Below, piece by piece: positions 16,876-25,678 of a DNA stretch of 45,220 bases. Position 1 is the first letter of the stretch, and every line of letters starts with the position of its first letter. The position numbers and the translations under genes are program-made. The notes beneath the pieces are model-generated. The model had not been told where the DNA came from, ran no database searches, and saw only the letters and a list, made by a program, of their open reading frames with translations. Source of the DNA: Natronospirales bacterium (GTDB taxonomy: Bacteria > Pseudomonadota > Gammaproteobacteria > Natronospirales > REEB76); NCBI GenBank assembly GCA_021816765.1, contig JAKAXB010000015.1:1-45220 (forward strand). Reading direction: 5' to 3'.

Positions 16876-18789
16876 TCATATCCCGTTGCACCCGGGCTGC
16901 CCCAACTTATGCGTCAGATTCTGGAAAACCGCGCTCTTGCACAACGGATGCAGGCTCGGCCAGACGCTGATGAAGGGTATCAGCATGCTGATGCTCCGGT
17001 TGTCCACGGCGGCCGACAGTGTGGTGAGGGCCTTATTCTGATTTCCCAGATGCATGTAGGCATCGGCCACAAATACCGGCTTAAGTCCGTTAGCAGGGGC
17101 TTGGGCCGCCTGCCGGAGGTACCAATTGAAATAATTCACCAGTGCCGAGCGGCTCCTGGCCCGCACACTGGCGATATCGGTGGCATCGGCCCGCAGGTAT
17201 CGCATCTCCGCAGCCGCCTTATGCACCGCTTCCACATACTTGCCCTCACCCAACAAGCTGAGGATCAGGATATGCAGCGGCAGCGGGTTGGGTCCGTCCA
17301 GCGTCAGGTTCGATTCGGCGTAGCGTGCCGCCTGGTTGTAGCGACGTGTCAGATAGAAATACAGCGCGGATTTGCGCGACAGGCGTAGCGCCACGGGGTC
17401 GAGTTTGCCCGCAAGTTCCAGCGCGTCCTGCGTATCCCGCATCCGGTCGCTGGCGGCCAGATAACCGGCATAAGCCTGCCAGGTGCGACTGTCGCCTGGA
17501 TTGAGGCGCAGCGCCTGGTTGAAATCGGAACGCGCGGCGGACAGGTTCCAGTCATAAAACAGCGCCAGTTGTCCGCGAGCCAGATGTGCCTGGGCCGAGT
17601 ATTGATTCAGGGTGATTCCCCGTTCGAGCCGCCGCCGCGCATGCGCCAGATCCCGAGGGGTGAGATCGGATGTTGCCAGCAGCGCTTCGGCTGTGCACAC
17701 ATACGCCGCTGCGAATTCCGGGTCCAGCGAGGATGCCTGCCGGCAGTAGTGGTAGGCCTGACCGGGCCTCCGCTGCGAGATCTGGTAGCGTCCGAGCGCG
17801 AAAGCCAGCGCTGCCTTGCCGTTGGCGGTGAAATCCGATGGCTTGATGCTGGCGTCCGGGCTGAGCAGGTCCGCCACGTGGGTGGCGATGCGGATAAGCA
17901 GCGCCTGATACGCCACGCTGGTGTACTCAGCGTCCAGCCGATATTCCTGCCCCCACACGTAGCTCTGGTCCGCCACACGGATGAGACGCGCGGAGATGTG
18001 CAGGCTGCTCTGCCGGTTCTCTCCGATCGAACCTTCCAGCACGTAATCGGCCCCCAGGGCATGGCCGATATGTTTGATGGTGTAAGCATCGCCGGCGTAA
18101 TGCATGGCTGAGGTATTGGCGATCACCGCCAGCCGGCCGGGGGCGATGGGTCCGAGCAGATCCAGGATGTGGTTGGCGATGGAAATGCCGACGACGCCGA
18201 GATCGTGGTGGCTGGAAACATTGGTGAAGGGCAGTACGGCGATGGTGATGCGTCGCGGCGTGCGGCCGGTCGCAGCCCATGGATTGAAGCGCGACGCCAG
18301 CAGAACGGATACCAGCACCACGGCCAGCACAATTGCGCCACCGGCCAGCGCGGCCCTGGGGAATCTCGCGCGCCGCCCAGCGGAAGATGTTGCTGCATTC
18401 TGATTGAAGACCGGAATCACGGTAGGCGGGGGGGTACGGCTGGTTTCACCTGGGTTCACGGGATGCACAAACTTGTAGCCGCGTCGTGCAATGGTCTGGA
18501 TGTAGCGCGTGCCGGCTGCCCCGTCATTCAACACCATGCGCAACTGCCGCACGCAGGCGCTGATGCCCTCTTCAAACTCGACGACAATATTGTCCTTCCA
18601 CAGGTGAGCGCGGATCTCCTCGCGCGACACCGTGGTGCCCGCATGGCGCAGCAGCAGTTCCAGCAGCTTCGCCACCTGCGGACGCAACTGCACCGTTTTG
18701 TGCCCGTCGCAGAGCTCGCCACTGGCCGGCGAGAATCGGAATTCGCCAAACGTATAGCAATCGTGCGGCCCGTCAGCAGCGGAAGTCAT
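16876..18789 (-). CDS. membrane-anchored winged-helix regulator with TPR repeats (CadC/ToxR-like)
   Basis: 637 residues. Residues about 12-112 form an OmpR/PhoB-type winged helix (LRPQVAKLLELLLRHAGTTVSREEIRAHLW, then ACVRQLRMVLND and YIQTIARRGYKF). A Pro-rich linker leads to one membrane segment (about 147-168, ALAGGAIVLAVVLVSVLLA). The outer part starts with a TolB-like segment (ITIAVLPFTNVS, GADYVLEGSIG, RLIRVADQSYVWG; about 180-300) and continues with several TPR units (about 330-560). This layout is known from CadC-like one-component regulators that bind DNA directly from the membrane. No ribosome-binding site is evident at the start, so the start is uncertain. The ligand is unknown. Confidence 0.85.
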   Translation of the reverse strand: MTSAADGPHDCYTFGEFRFSPASGELCDGHKTVQLRPQVAKLLELLLRHAGTTVSREEIRAHLWKDNIVVEFEEGISACVRQLRMVLNDGAAGTRYIQTIARRGYKFVHPVNPGETSRTPPPTVIPVFNQNAATSSAGRRARFPRAALAGGAIVLAVVLVSVLLASRFNPWAATGRTPRRITIAVLPFTNVSSHHDLGVVGISIANHILDLLGPIAPGRLAVIANTSAMHYAGDAYTIKHIGHALGADYVLEGSIGENRQSSLHISARLIRVADQSYVWGQEYRLDAEYTSVAYQALLIRIATHVADLLSPDASIKPSDFTANGKAALAFALGRYQISQRRPGQAYHYCRQASSLDPEFAAAYVCTAEALLATSDLTPRDLAHARRRLERGITLNQYSAQAHLARGQLALFYDWNLSAARSDFNQALRLNPGDSRTWQAYAGYLAASDRMRDTQDALELAGKLDPVALRLSRKSALYFYLTRRYNQAARYAESNLTLDGPNPLPLHILILSLLGEGKYVEAVHKAAAEMRYLRADATDIASVRARSRSALVNYFNWYLRQAAQAPANGLKPVFVADAYMHLGNQNKALTTLSAAVDNRSISMLIPFISVWPSLHPLCKSAVFQNLTHKLGQPGCNGI

Positions 18790-18979
18790 GACAGAGTACA
18801 GGCAGTAATGGATGCGCGGGGGTGACCGGAAGGGGGGGTGTGTTCACCCATTGCATCATGGTCATACCTGTGGCGGGGCTGCGTCGCAATGCAGGGGCCG
18901 TATCCAGGATGCCGGCAAACGATCCCGGTGGCATGGACCGGAACGGCGTCACGGCGGTGCTGCCGCGCCCCACGACTGA

Positions 18980-19744
18980 TCAGCGGCCGAACACCCTGAG
19001 CGTGGGCACGAGTCTGTGACTCAATGCATGCGCCGACTTGATCTGTGCCGCAGACAGATTCTTGCCCAGGATCATGAGCCCCTTGCCGGCGATATCCAGC
19101 CCGCCTTTCCGGGCCAGCAACATCCAGGCGTAGGCCTGTACGTTGTCCTTGGGGGCGCCTTCGCCAGTATGGTACATGATCGCGATGTTGTATTGCGCCG
19201 CAGGCAGTCCATGGCCCGCCGCGCGGCGATACCACATCAACTCCTTAACCGGATCCCGGGCCACCCCCTGACCAGTGTCATGCATTAATCCGAGCTGGAA
19301 TTCCGCGTACGGGTTACCGCGACGGGCGGCGATCCGGAACCAGTAGTCCGCCTTGGCATAGTCCTGCGGGAAGCCGCGACCATTGAAGTACAGGGTGCCG
19401 AGATTGTAGGCGGCGGCGTCCATGCCCGCATAGGCCGCGAGCCGGTACCAGTAGGCGGCCTGCTGGTATTGTCCGCGGCTGGCCAGCATGACGCCGAGAT
19501 TAGCCTCTGCTTCCGCATCGCCGATCTTGGCGAGTTCGGTCGCCTGGGCGATATCCTGCCGGGTGTATTTGGTGGTGCCGACGGGCATGGAAAGATAGGC
19601 AGGTTGCCGCATCCAGATGACCTGAACGCCAGGCGGCGTGTGGTCCGCCCGAGCCGGTGAGACCGGCAACATCGCACTCAGGATCAGCAGCAGGGCAAGC
19701 AGCGCATTGCACGCGCAAGGCGCAAGTACGCGGTGGTGGATCAT
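18980..19744 (-). CDS. exported Sel1-like repeat protein
   Basis: 254 residues from the ATG at 19744, chosen because GGAGG lies 8 bases upstream and the signal peptide (CACNALLALLLILSAMLPVSPARA) follows; in-frame ATGs up to 19771 are also possible. Four Sel1/TPR-like repeats fill residues about 80-220, for example AAYNLGTLYFNGRGFPQDYAKADYWFR, AEFQLGLMHDTGQGVARD and AQYNIAIMYHTGEGAPKD. Sel1 proteins are helical scaffolds for protein contacts. It lies upstream of the TPR regulator on the same strand, 190 bases away, so the two may be related in function, but this is inference. Confidence 0.85.
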   Translation of the reverse strand: MIHHRVLAPCACNALLALLLILSAMLPVSPARADHTPPGVQVIWMRQPAYLSMPVGTTKYTRQDIAQATELAKIGDAEAEANLGVMLASRGQYQQAAYWYRLAAYAGMDAAAYNLGTLYFNGRGFPQDYAKADYWFRIAARRGNPYAEFQLGLMHDTGQGVARDPVKELMWYRRAAGHGLPAAQYNIAIMYHTGEGAPKDNVQAYAWMLLARKGGLDIAGKGLMILGKNLSAAQIKSAHALSHRLVPTLRVFGR

Positions 19745-20130
19745 GATCTTTCCCTCCATAACGCTGTGCATTCATGGTTGTGGAGCAGGCCACAGCCATG
19801 CCGGGCCGCCCTGCCATAAGGTATAGCAGCTTCACGGCGGCGGGGCGCGCAAACCGCCCTGAAACATACCTGATTCATTTCTTGACGGGGTACGGCGCAG
19901 CTCAGGACAGGCGGCCCGGCGTGGTGCGGGCGCCAAGCCGGCCCGTGTATTATCGAGATATCAGGATCGGCTTCGTCATTGACCGCGGATTTGTGCGGAG
20001 TCCCTGTACATTTCGCATTTCTGCATTCCTGATTGCGGCTGACATCCACGGCGCCCTGGATCGGTGAGCCGATTCGGCGGCGCCGCGTGGTAACGACGGT
20101 CAGGCCGGAATCACGCGGTGCCGCGACCGG
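19745..20130. other. intergenic region, no gene seen
   Basis: About 385 bases between two minus-strand genes. It must contain the promoter of the Sel1 gene. Near its right end an imperfect inverted repeat (GCGCCGCGTG at 20080-20089 and CACGCGGTGC at 20112-20121, 9 of 10 pairs) could terminate the gene ending at 20131; there is no T-run. Short open frames show nothing recognisable. Confidence 0.45.
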
Positions 20131-20577
20131 TCATTTCGCCGCTGGTGCCTGACGATCCTGCCTACGTTTGTTGAGGAGCACGAGATTCTCATCCAGACTC
20201 TTGCGCAGGGTGGCGAGTGCCGCGTGACTATTGCTCACATGCAGTTGCAGGCGTGCCAAGTGCAGATAAGCGTAATTGCGCAATATGGGGTTCTGGGTAC
20301 TCGCGAGAATGTGCTGGTAGGTGGCCACTAGCTCGGCGCGATCGCCGCTCAGCATCGATAATTTACGGATGGCGCGCAGGTCGGCAAACACCGCGCCCAT
20401 GAGCGGATTGAAACCTGGCCGCATGGAATGATGCCAGCGTTTGTGCCAATTCGGATGGCAGGTTTGTGGAATTGCGGGCATGGATGACATGGCCATCGGG
20501 CTTGCCGAGGCGGTAGAGCCCGCGCCCAGGAACAGCAGGGCGGTGGAAACGGTCAGGATCGAGGTCAGATACTTCAT
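20131..20577 (-). CDS. small exported helical protein of unknown function
   Basis: 148 residues from the ATG at 20577, with a good GGAG ribosome-binding site 5-7 bases upstream. A longer open frame to 20949 lacks the features of a protein and is rejected. The signal peptide covers about residues 1-25 (MKYLTSILTVSTALLFLGAG). The mature part is His-rich at first (CHPNWHKRWHHSMRP) and then helical, resembling a single TPR-like hairpin (ILRNYAYLHLARLQLHVSNS, HAALATLRKSLDENL). It lies 330 bases after the EnvZ-like kinase on the same strand, so it may be an accessory or target of that system. No family was recognised. Confidence 0.7.
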   Translation of the reverse strand: MKYLTSILTVSTALLFLGAGSTASASPMAMSSMPAIPQTCHPNWHKRWHHSMRPGFNPLMGAVFADLRAIRKLSMLSGDRAELVATYQHILASTQNPILRNYAYLHLARLQLHVSNSHAALATLRKSLDENLVLLNKRRQDRQAPAAK

Positions 20578-20908
20578 GGGATAGCTCCTTCGTTGGTTTG
20601 GAAAAAGAAAGCCGGTGCAGCGGGCCGGGAAGGTGCAAGGCACCGGCAAGATTCCGGGTGCGGGAAAGCACCCGGTAGGTCCCGGTGGGGAGACCGGAAC
20701 TCGGTTTGCGCAGGCAGACCTGCGCACCGGGGCCGTTCGGTCGGTTCCAGACCAGCATGCTCCAGCCGTTTGCGCATGTTCACCACCGTGCGGGAAGGCC
20801 CCGCTGCCCGGGCCGGACTTCCCGGTGACTGTTTCCCTCGGTATTCGGGGGAGAGAGATCGCCGGATGCAGTGTCGCCGGAGAGTGGGCCGTTCCACCGG
20901 GATACGAT
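20578..20908. other. intergenic leader with hairpin, no gene
   Basis: About 330 bases between the kinase gene and the small exported protein, all on the minus strand. A perfect 8-bp hairpin, CCGGGTGC-GGGAAA-GCACCCGG (20654-20675), and several repeats of the CCGGT/ACCGG word nearby suggest a structured RNA leader or a 3' structure of the kinase transcript. The region is open in one frame but its translation is Pro/Arg/Gly-rich and not protein-like. Confidence 0.45.
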
Positions 20909-22210
20909 TCAATCGTTGGGAATCTCGACACATACCAGCAATCCGCCACCCTCGCGATTGTGGATCGTCAATTCCCCGCCGTGCACTCGCACGATACGTT
21001 CGGCGATGGTAAGGCCGAGCCCTGCACCGCGTTGCTCGCTGCGGGAAGCATTTTCCCGGGCAAACGGCTGCAACAGACTCTGGGGTTCGACGCTCTGGAT
21101 TCCGGGGCCGCGGTCTGCCACGGTGAGACGCACGCCGTGACCGGTGGGTTCGGTATGTACCTCCACATCCTTGCCGCCGTAGCGTACGGCGTTGTCTACC
21201 AGATTGGTGACCAGTCGGCGGACGGCGAGTTTGCGGCAGCGCAGCAACGGCAGGATGCCGGTTTCCTGACGCACGGCAGCGCCGGTATCCGTATAACGCT
21301 GGCAGACGTCGAACACAATCTGGTTGAAATCGGCCAATTCGGGGGATTCCTCACTTCCGTCCCGGGCGTAATCCAGGAATTGGGTGAGGATGGCATCCAT
21401 GTCTTCCACATCCCGAACCATGCCGATGGATAGCGCGGGTGCAATGTTCTTGCCGGCGAGTTCGATGCCGATGCGCAGGCGCGTGAGCGGGGTGCGCAGA
21501 TCGTGGGAGATACCGGCCAGCATCAACCGGCGTTCGGCATCGAGCTTCTTCAGATCCTCGACCATCTGGTTGATGCCGCGGCTGAGATCGCGGATTTCCT
21601 GGGGACCGGCTTCCTTCAATACCTGCGGTATGCGGCCGCTGCCGATGGTGCGTGCGGCCTGCAGTACCGCATCAAGCTGGCGGTTCAACCGGAAGATGAT
21701 CAGATAGGCGCCAACGATCGCGATCAGCAGGCCGATGGCAACCCAGAGCAGCAAGTCAACCGGGAACGCTTTCCACAAGCGGTTGTGGGGAATGGCAAGC
21801 CAGTAGAGTTGGCCGCCGACCGGGAACCTGATCCAGAGATTGTCTGAAGAGGGTTCGGTTCTTACCAGAATCCCGGGACCGAAGGTCTTTCTGAGTCGAG
21901 CCTCAAGATCCTTGAACGGCGTATTGTCCAGCCGGCGCAACACGGGGTGCGCCGTGGAATCCTTCACGATCCGAAGACCGTATTGAGTGGAGGCCTGGGC
22001 GAGGAAAGAGGGTACGCGATCCGCCGGCAGCGTGTTGAGCGCCGCCTGCGCGAGGATGATATCTCTGGTAAGAGGATACGCGTGATTGTTGCGGGAGTTC
22101 TCCAGAAAAAACAATCGCACAATCCCAAACCATGCCACCTGGCTCAGGATGATGAGCAGGGCGATCATCAGTGCCGTGCGCCCCAGCAGACTGTTGGGCA
22201 ACAGCTTCAC
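20909..22210 (-). CDS. EnvZ-like sensor histidine kinase
   Basis: 433 residues from the GTG at 22210, whose bases overlap the stop of the regulator gene (GTGA). Two membrane segments (about 8-35 and 150-175) flank a periplasmic sensor of about 110 residues, followed by HAMP, a HisKA domain with phosphorylation site H236 in ISHDLRTPLTRLR, and an HATPase domain with NLVDNAVRYGG (N box), DRGPGIQ (G1) and GAGLGLTIAERI (G2). It is the second gene after the OmpR-like regulator and very probably its partner. EnvZ-type kinases sense osmotic or envelope conditions. The divergent exporter operon is a likely target. The signal is unknown. Confidence 0.93.
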   Translation of the reverse strand: MKLLPNSLLGRTALMIALLIILSQVAWFGIVRLFFLENSRNNHAYPLTRDIILAQAALNTLPADRVPSFLAQASTQYGLRIVKDSTAHPVLRRLDNTPFKDLEARLRKTFGPGILVRTEPSSDNLWIRFPVGGQLYWLAIPHNRLWKAFPVDLLLWVAIGLLIAIVGAYLIIFRLNRQLDAVLQAARTIGSGRIPQVLKEAGPQEIRDLSRGINQMVEDLKKLDAERRLMLAGISHDLRTPLTRLRIGIELAGKNIAPALSIGMVRDVEDMDAILTQFLDYARDGSEESPELADFNQIVFDVCQRYTDTGAAVRQETGILPLLRCRKLAVRRLVTNLVDNAVRYGGKDVEVHTEPTGHGVRLTVADRGPGIQSVEPQSLLQPFARENASRSEQRGAGLGLTIAERIVRVHGGELTIHNREGGGLLVCVEIPND

Positions 22211-22932
22211 TTTTCGGATTCCTTCGGGACGAAGACATAGCCGTAACCCCAAACAGTCTGGATGTAGCGCGGGCGGGCGGGTTCGTCCTCAATCAGGCGC
22301 CGCAGGCGCGATATCTGCACGTCCATGCTGCGGTCATAGGCGCCGTGCTCCCGGCCGCGGGACAATTCCATGAGCTTCTCGCGTGACAGCGGTTGGCGCG
22401 GGCGGTTGACCAGCGCTTCCAGCACCGCAAATTCGCCGGTAGTGAGCGGGAGTGTCTCACCGGCCTTGCTCAGTGTACGGGTGCCGAGGTTAAATTCGCA
22501 GAGGCCGAAGCGCACCACGGTTTCTACGGCGGCGGGAGTCCCGGGGGGTGTCACAGGCTGGCGGCGTCTCAGCACCGCTTTGATGCGCGCCACCAGTTCG
22601 CGGGGATTGAAGGGCTTGGGCAGGTAGTCGTCGGCGCCCACTTCGAGGCCGACGATGCGATCCACCTCGTCACCCTTGGCGGTGAGCATGATCACGGGCA
22701 ATTCCATGCCGGCAGCGCGCAGGCGGCGGCAGAGCGTCAGGCCATCTTCTCCGGGAAGCATGAGATCCAGCACCAGCAGGTCCACCGTATGCCGGACGAG
22801 CGTCTGCTCGAGTTCCTGGCCATTGCTGGCGCTGAATACGGCAAATCCCTGTTCCTGCAGATACTGCTCCAGCAGCGCACGGATGCGAAGATCATCATCA
22901 ATGACCAGAATTCGTGTGGGGGTTTCCTTCAT
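22207..22932 (-). CDS. OmpR-like response regulator
   Basis: 241 residues from the ATG at 22932. A receiver domain (about 6-120) carries the acidic pair D12/D13, the phosphoacceptor D56 in LLVLDLMLPGEDG, and K in DDYLPKPFNPREL. An OmpR/PhoB winged helix follows (about 140-235, TTGEFAVLEALVNRPRQPLSREKL, MDVQISRLRRLIED, IQTVWGYGYVF). The set PKPFNPREL and RTLSKAGE resembles true OmpR. It is translationally coupled to the kinase gene and divergent from a TolC-MacAB operon with 143 bases between, so it probably controls that operon and itself. A second, very similar regulator is at 35825. Confidence 0.94.
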   Translation of the reverse strand: MKETPTRILVIDDDLRIRALLEQYLQEQGFAVFSASNGQELEQTLVRHTVDLLVLDLMLPGEDGLTLCRRLRAAGMELPVIMLTAKGDEVDRIVGLEVGADDYLPKPFNPRELVARIKAVLRRRQPVTPPGTPAAVETVVRFGLCEFNLGTRTLSKAGETLPLTTGEFAVLEALVNRPRQPLSREKLMELSRGREHGAYDRSMDVQISRLRRLIEDEPARPRYIQTVWGYGYVFVPKESEK

Positions 22933-23075
22933 GCACGCAAGTGTAGCGGTGATTGCAACAGTCCGGTACACCGAAGTATTGCAAAGTGTTTCGTCTGCCT
23001 TTCCGGAAATAAGTTGTTACAAAAGTCTCTGCGGCGGACACAGTTCCGATACATCTCGGGCCTATCCTGCGCGCC
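22933..23075. promoter_or_regulatory. divergent promoter region between regulator and exporter operon
   Basis: 143 bases. The word ATTGCAA occurs twice in direct orientation, at 22952-22958 and 22978-22984 (26 bases apart). The sequence GTTACAAAAG lies further right. Direct repeats fit OmpR-type regulators, which bind as tandem dimers. No clear -35/-10 pair was found. Confidence 0.4.
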
Positions 23076-24524
23076 ATGCAAACTCGTCGCTTGCCGTTCA
23101 GCGCGCCCACGCCCCGCAGGGGACGGGCGATGATGGCCGTCGTGATCCTGATGGGGTGTCTCACGGCCGCCATGGTCAGGGCGGCGGATATGGATCCCCT
23201 GGATACCGGCCGCTATGTGAGTGCCGGGCCAGCCACCGGCAGCCCGGCAGTGTTGTGCGCGCCGATCCCGAGCCCGCTCGGTACGCTGACACTCCTCAGC
23301 GTGGCGGAGATCGCGCTTTGCAATAATCCGCAGACTCGCGTGGCCTGGATCAACACCCGGATTGCGGCGGCGCAGCTCGGCATCAGTCGGGCGAGTTACC
23401 TGCCGAGCGTGAGCCTGTCGGCCACGCGCCAATGGAACCGGAGCAGCGGTACGAGTCTTGCGGGCAACGGCGTGTCCACCACGGAAACCAATGTCACGCT
23501 TTCCCTGCAATACCTGCTTTTCGACTTCGGCGGCCGTAGTGCCCAGGTCGAGAGCGACCGTGAGGCGCTGATCGCCGCAGATCTCAGCCAGGATGCCGAG
23601 ATTCAAAGTGTGTTGTTTTCAACCATACAGGATTATTACGACCTGCTGGCGACGACGGAGTCCGTGAATGCGGCACGGGCAACGCTGCATTCCGGCCAGG
23701 TGGCTTATGCGGCCGCCGTGGCACAGCATCAGGCTGGCACGGTCACGCTCAGCGACGTACTGCAGGCACAAACGGCGCTGTCCCAGGCGCGTTTTACGCT
23801 CACCCAGACTCTTGGCGCCATGCGCACCGCCCGCGGTACGCTCGCCAACATCATGGGGTTGCCCGCCGACACCCGCTTTGCCGTAACAACGCCCGCGCCG
23901 GCGCCCGCGAATCCTGACATGCAGGCTACGCTCAAGGAACTGGTCGCGCAGGCAGCGCTCGCTCGTCCGGATCTGGCGGCAGCGCGCGCCGAAATCCGAT
24001 CCTCCGAGGCTGCTGTCAGCGTCGCGAAGTCGAACGGGCTGCCGACGCTGTCGGCGTTTGCCGCACCGCAGTACCTTGACTCCGCCGCGTATGGCGGCGA
24101 GCATCAGACCGTGTTCGGCCTGAGCCTCAGCGTCCCGCTGTTCAACGGCTTCAGCACCACCTATCAGATTCACAAGGCGCGGGCGGAACTCGATTCCGCC
24201 AAAGCCGCACGCGACCAGCTGGCCAATCAGGTGTCGCTGCAGGTGTTCGATGCCTATACCGCTTACCTTACCGACCGGCAGGCGCTTGCCGCCTCCAGCG
24301 ATCTGGTCGCAAGCGCCAAGTCCTCGGCGCAACTGGCGCTGGGACGCTATCAGGCGGGCGTCGGCAACATTCTTGATGTGCTCAGCGCAAATGCGGCGCT
24401 CGCCGCCGCCCGCAGCGAAGACATCCAGACTCGCTACGACCTGCATATCACGCAAGCCTCGCTGGCGGAAGCTGTGGGGAATCTTAACCTGGGAGACTTC
24501 GGCCAGAGCCGGGGAAATCAGTGA
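23076..24524 (+). CDS. TolC-family outer-membrane efflux protein
   Basis: 482 residues. A signal peptide probably begins inside the chain (MMAVVILMGCLTAAMVRA, about residues 19-36), so a later start at the ATG near 23130 is possible. The body has two outer-membrane efflux (OEP) repeats: helical/beta units starting LLSVAEIALCNNPQTRVAWI and LVAQAALARPDLAAARAEI, each with FDFGGR or FNGF strands and long coiled coils. The protein forms a trimeric channel across the outer membrane and periplasm. It is the first gene of an operon with a MacA-type adaptor and a MacB-type ABC pump, with overlapping GTGA junctions. Confidence 0.93.
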   Translation: MQTRRLPFSAPTPRRGRAMMAVVILMGCLTAAMVRAADMDPLDTGRYVSAGPATGSPAVLCAPIPSPLGTLTLLSVAEIALCNNPQTRVAWINTRIAAAQLGISRASYLPSVSLSATRQWNRSSGTSLAGNGVSTTETNVTLSLQYLLFDFGGRSAQVESDREALIAADLSQDAEIQSVLFSTIQDYYDLLATTESVNAARATLHSGQVAYAAAVAQHQAGTVTLSDVLQAQTALSQARFTLTQTLGAMRTARGTLANIMGLPADTRFAVTTPAPAPANPDMQATLKELVAQAALARPDLAAARAEIRSSEAAVSVAKSNGLPTLSAFAAPQYLDSAAYGGEHQTVFGLSLSVPLFNGFSTTYQIHKARAELDSAKAARDQLANQVSLQVFDAYTAYLTDRQALAASSDLVASAKSSAQLALGRYQAGVGNILDVLSANAALAAARSEDIQTRYDLHITQASLAEAVGNLNLGDFGQSRGNQ

Positions 24525-25678
24525 TCATCATGACGTCGCGCAATGTCCGACTGAAATATCTTTTCCCCGTCGCGGCACTAGTCGTTGCAGGCCTGCTGAC
24601 CGCACTCTGGTGGCATGTGCATTCCAGCCACAGGGGCGGCGCGTTGCAGACTGCAACGGTGCAATACGGGGATATCCGCCAGACGGTGTCCACCAGCGGC
24701 ACGCTGGATCCGGTGGTGCTGGTCAATGTGGGAACCCAGGTGTCGGGTACGGTCAACCGGTTGTATGTGAACTTCAACGATCATGTACGCAAGGGGCAGG
24801 TGCTGCTCACGCTGGATCCGACACTGTTCCAGGCCCAGATGGAGGTGGACCGCGCCAATCTGAAGAGCGATGAGGCTAACCTGCATCTGGCACAGGTGAC
24901 CGAAGTGCGTATCCAGCGGCTCTACAACGAGAATTATGAAACCCGGCAGGATCTCGACCAGGCCATCGAGGCGCGGCAGGCGGCGGAGGGTGCCGTGAAA
25001 GCGGTGCAGGCGCAGTTGCTGCGCGATGAGACCAACTTGTCCTATACGGTGATCCGCTCGCCGGTCAACGGCACGGTGATTGACCGCGAGGTGGAGCTTG
25101 GGCAGACGGTGGCCGCAAGCCTGCAGACCCCGACCCTGTTCCTGATCGGCGAGAATCTCACGCAGATGCAGGTTGACACCTACGTCAGCGAGGCGGATAT
25201 CGGCCAGATCCGGCCCGGTGATCCCGCCACCTTCACCGTTTATGCTTACCCGGGGCGCGAATTCCACGGTCGAGTAGTACAGATCCGCGAAGCGCCGATC
25301 ACGGTGCAGAATGTCGTCACCTATGACGTCATCGTATCCGCCCCGAATCCCAAGGGACTGCTCTTGCCCGGCATGACTGCCGACGTCACCATTACCACTG
25401 CGGACCTCAAGCACATGCTGCGAGTGCCGCGGGCGGCCTTCGCTTTCGCGCCGCCTTCCGCGACGATGGCGCGCGCAGAACCACTCCCGCCCAAGGGTCG
25501 CAAGCGGCTCTGGGTGCTGCGCCAGGGGCATCTTGTACCGGTGACGGTTACCGTGGGCGTTGCCAACAATGAATACGTGGAAATCACCGGCGGGAATCTC
25601 GCGGCCGGTGAGCGGGTGGTGGTGGGCGAGACCCGTCCGATGGCGAGTGCGTCGCAATTGCCGGGGCGGCGTCCGTGA
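24521..25678 (+). CDS. macA: MacA-type periplasmic adaptor of an ABC exporter
   Basis: 385 residues from a GTG that overlaps the previous stop codon; an ATG at 24530 is an equally good start. A membrane anchor (about 10-32) is followed by a biotinyl-lipoyl-like domain (TVSTSGTLDPVVLVNVGTQV, VKRLYVNFND-type turn), a helical hairpin of moderate length (about 105-175), and a beta-barrel part (LSYTVIRSPVNGTVIDR, PGMTADVTITT). MacA links the inner-membrane pump to TolC and stimulates its ATPase. It is in an operon between TolC-type and MacB-type genes. MacAB-like systems export macrolides, peptides, siderophores or lipids, so the cargo is unknown. Confidence 0.92.
   Translation: MIIMTSRNVRLKYLFPVAALVVAGLLTALWWHVHSSHRGGALQTATVQYGDIRQTVSTSGTLDPVVLVNVGTQVSGTVNRLYVNFNDHVRKGQVLLTLDPTLFQAQMEVDRANLKSDEANLHLAQVTEVRIQRLYNENYETRQDLDQAIEARQAAEGAVKAVQAQLLRDETNLSYTVIRSPVNGTVIDREVELGQTVAASLQTPTLFLIGENLTQMQVDTYVSEADIGQIRPGDPATFTVYAYPGREFHGRVVQIREAPITVQNVVTYDVIVSAPNPKGLLLPGMTADVTITTADLKHMLRVPRAAFAFAPPSATMARAEPLPPKGRKRLWVLRQGHLVPVTVTVGVANNEYVEITGGNLAAGERVVVGETRPMASASQLPGRRP

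Noticed and set aside
20578-20949. N-terminal extension of the small exported protein gene
   Set aside because: The extension is Pro/Arg/Gly-rich and unlike a protein, while the ATG at 20577 has a good ribosome-binding site and a signal peptide.
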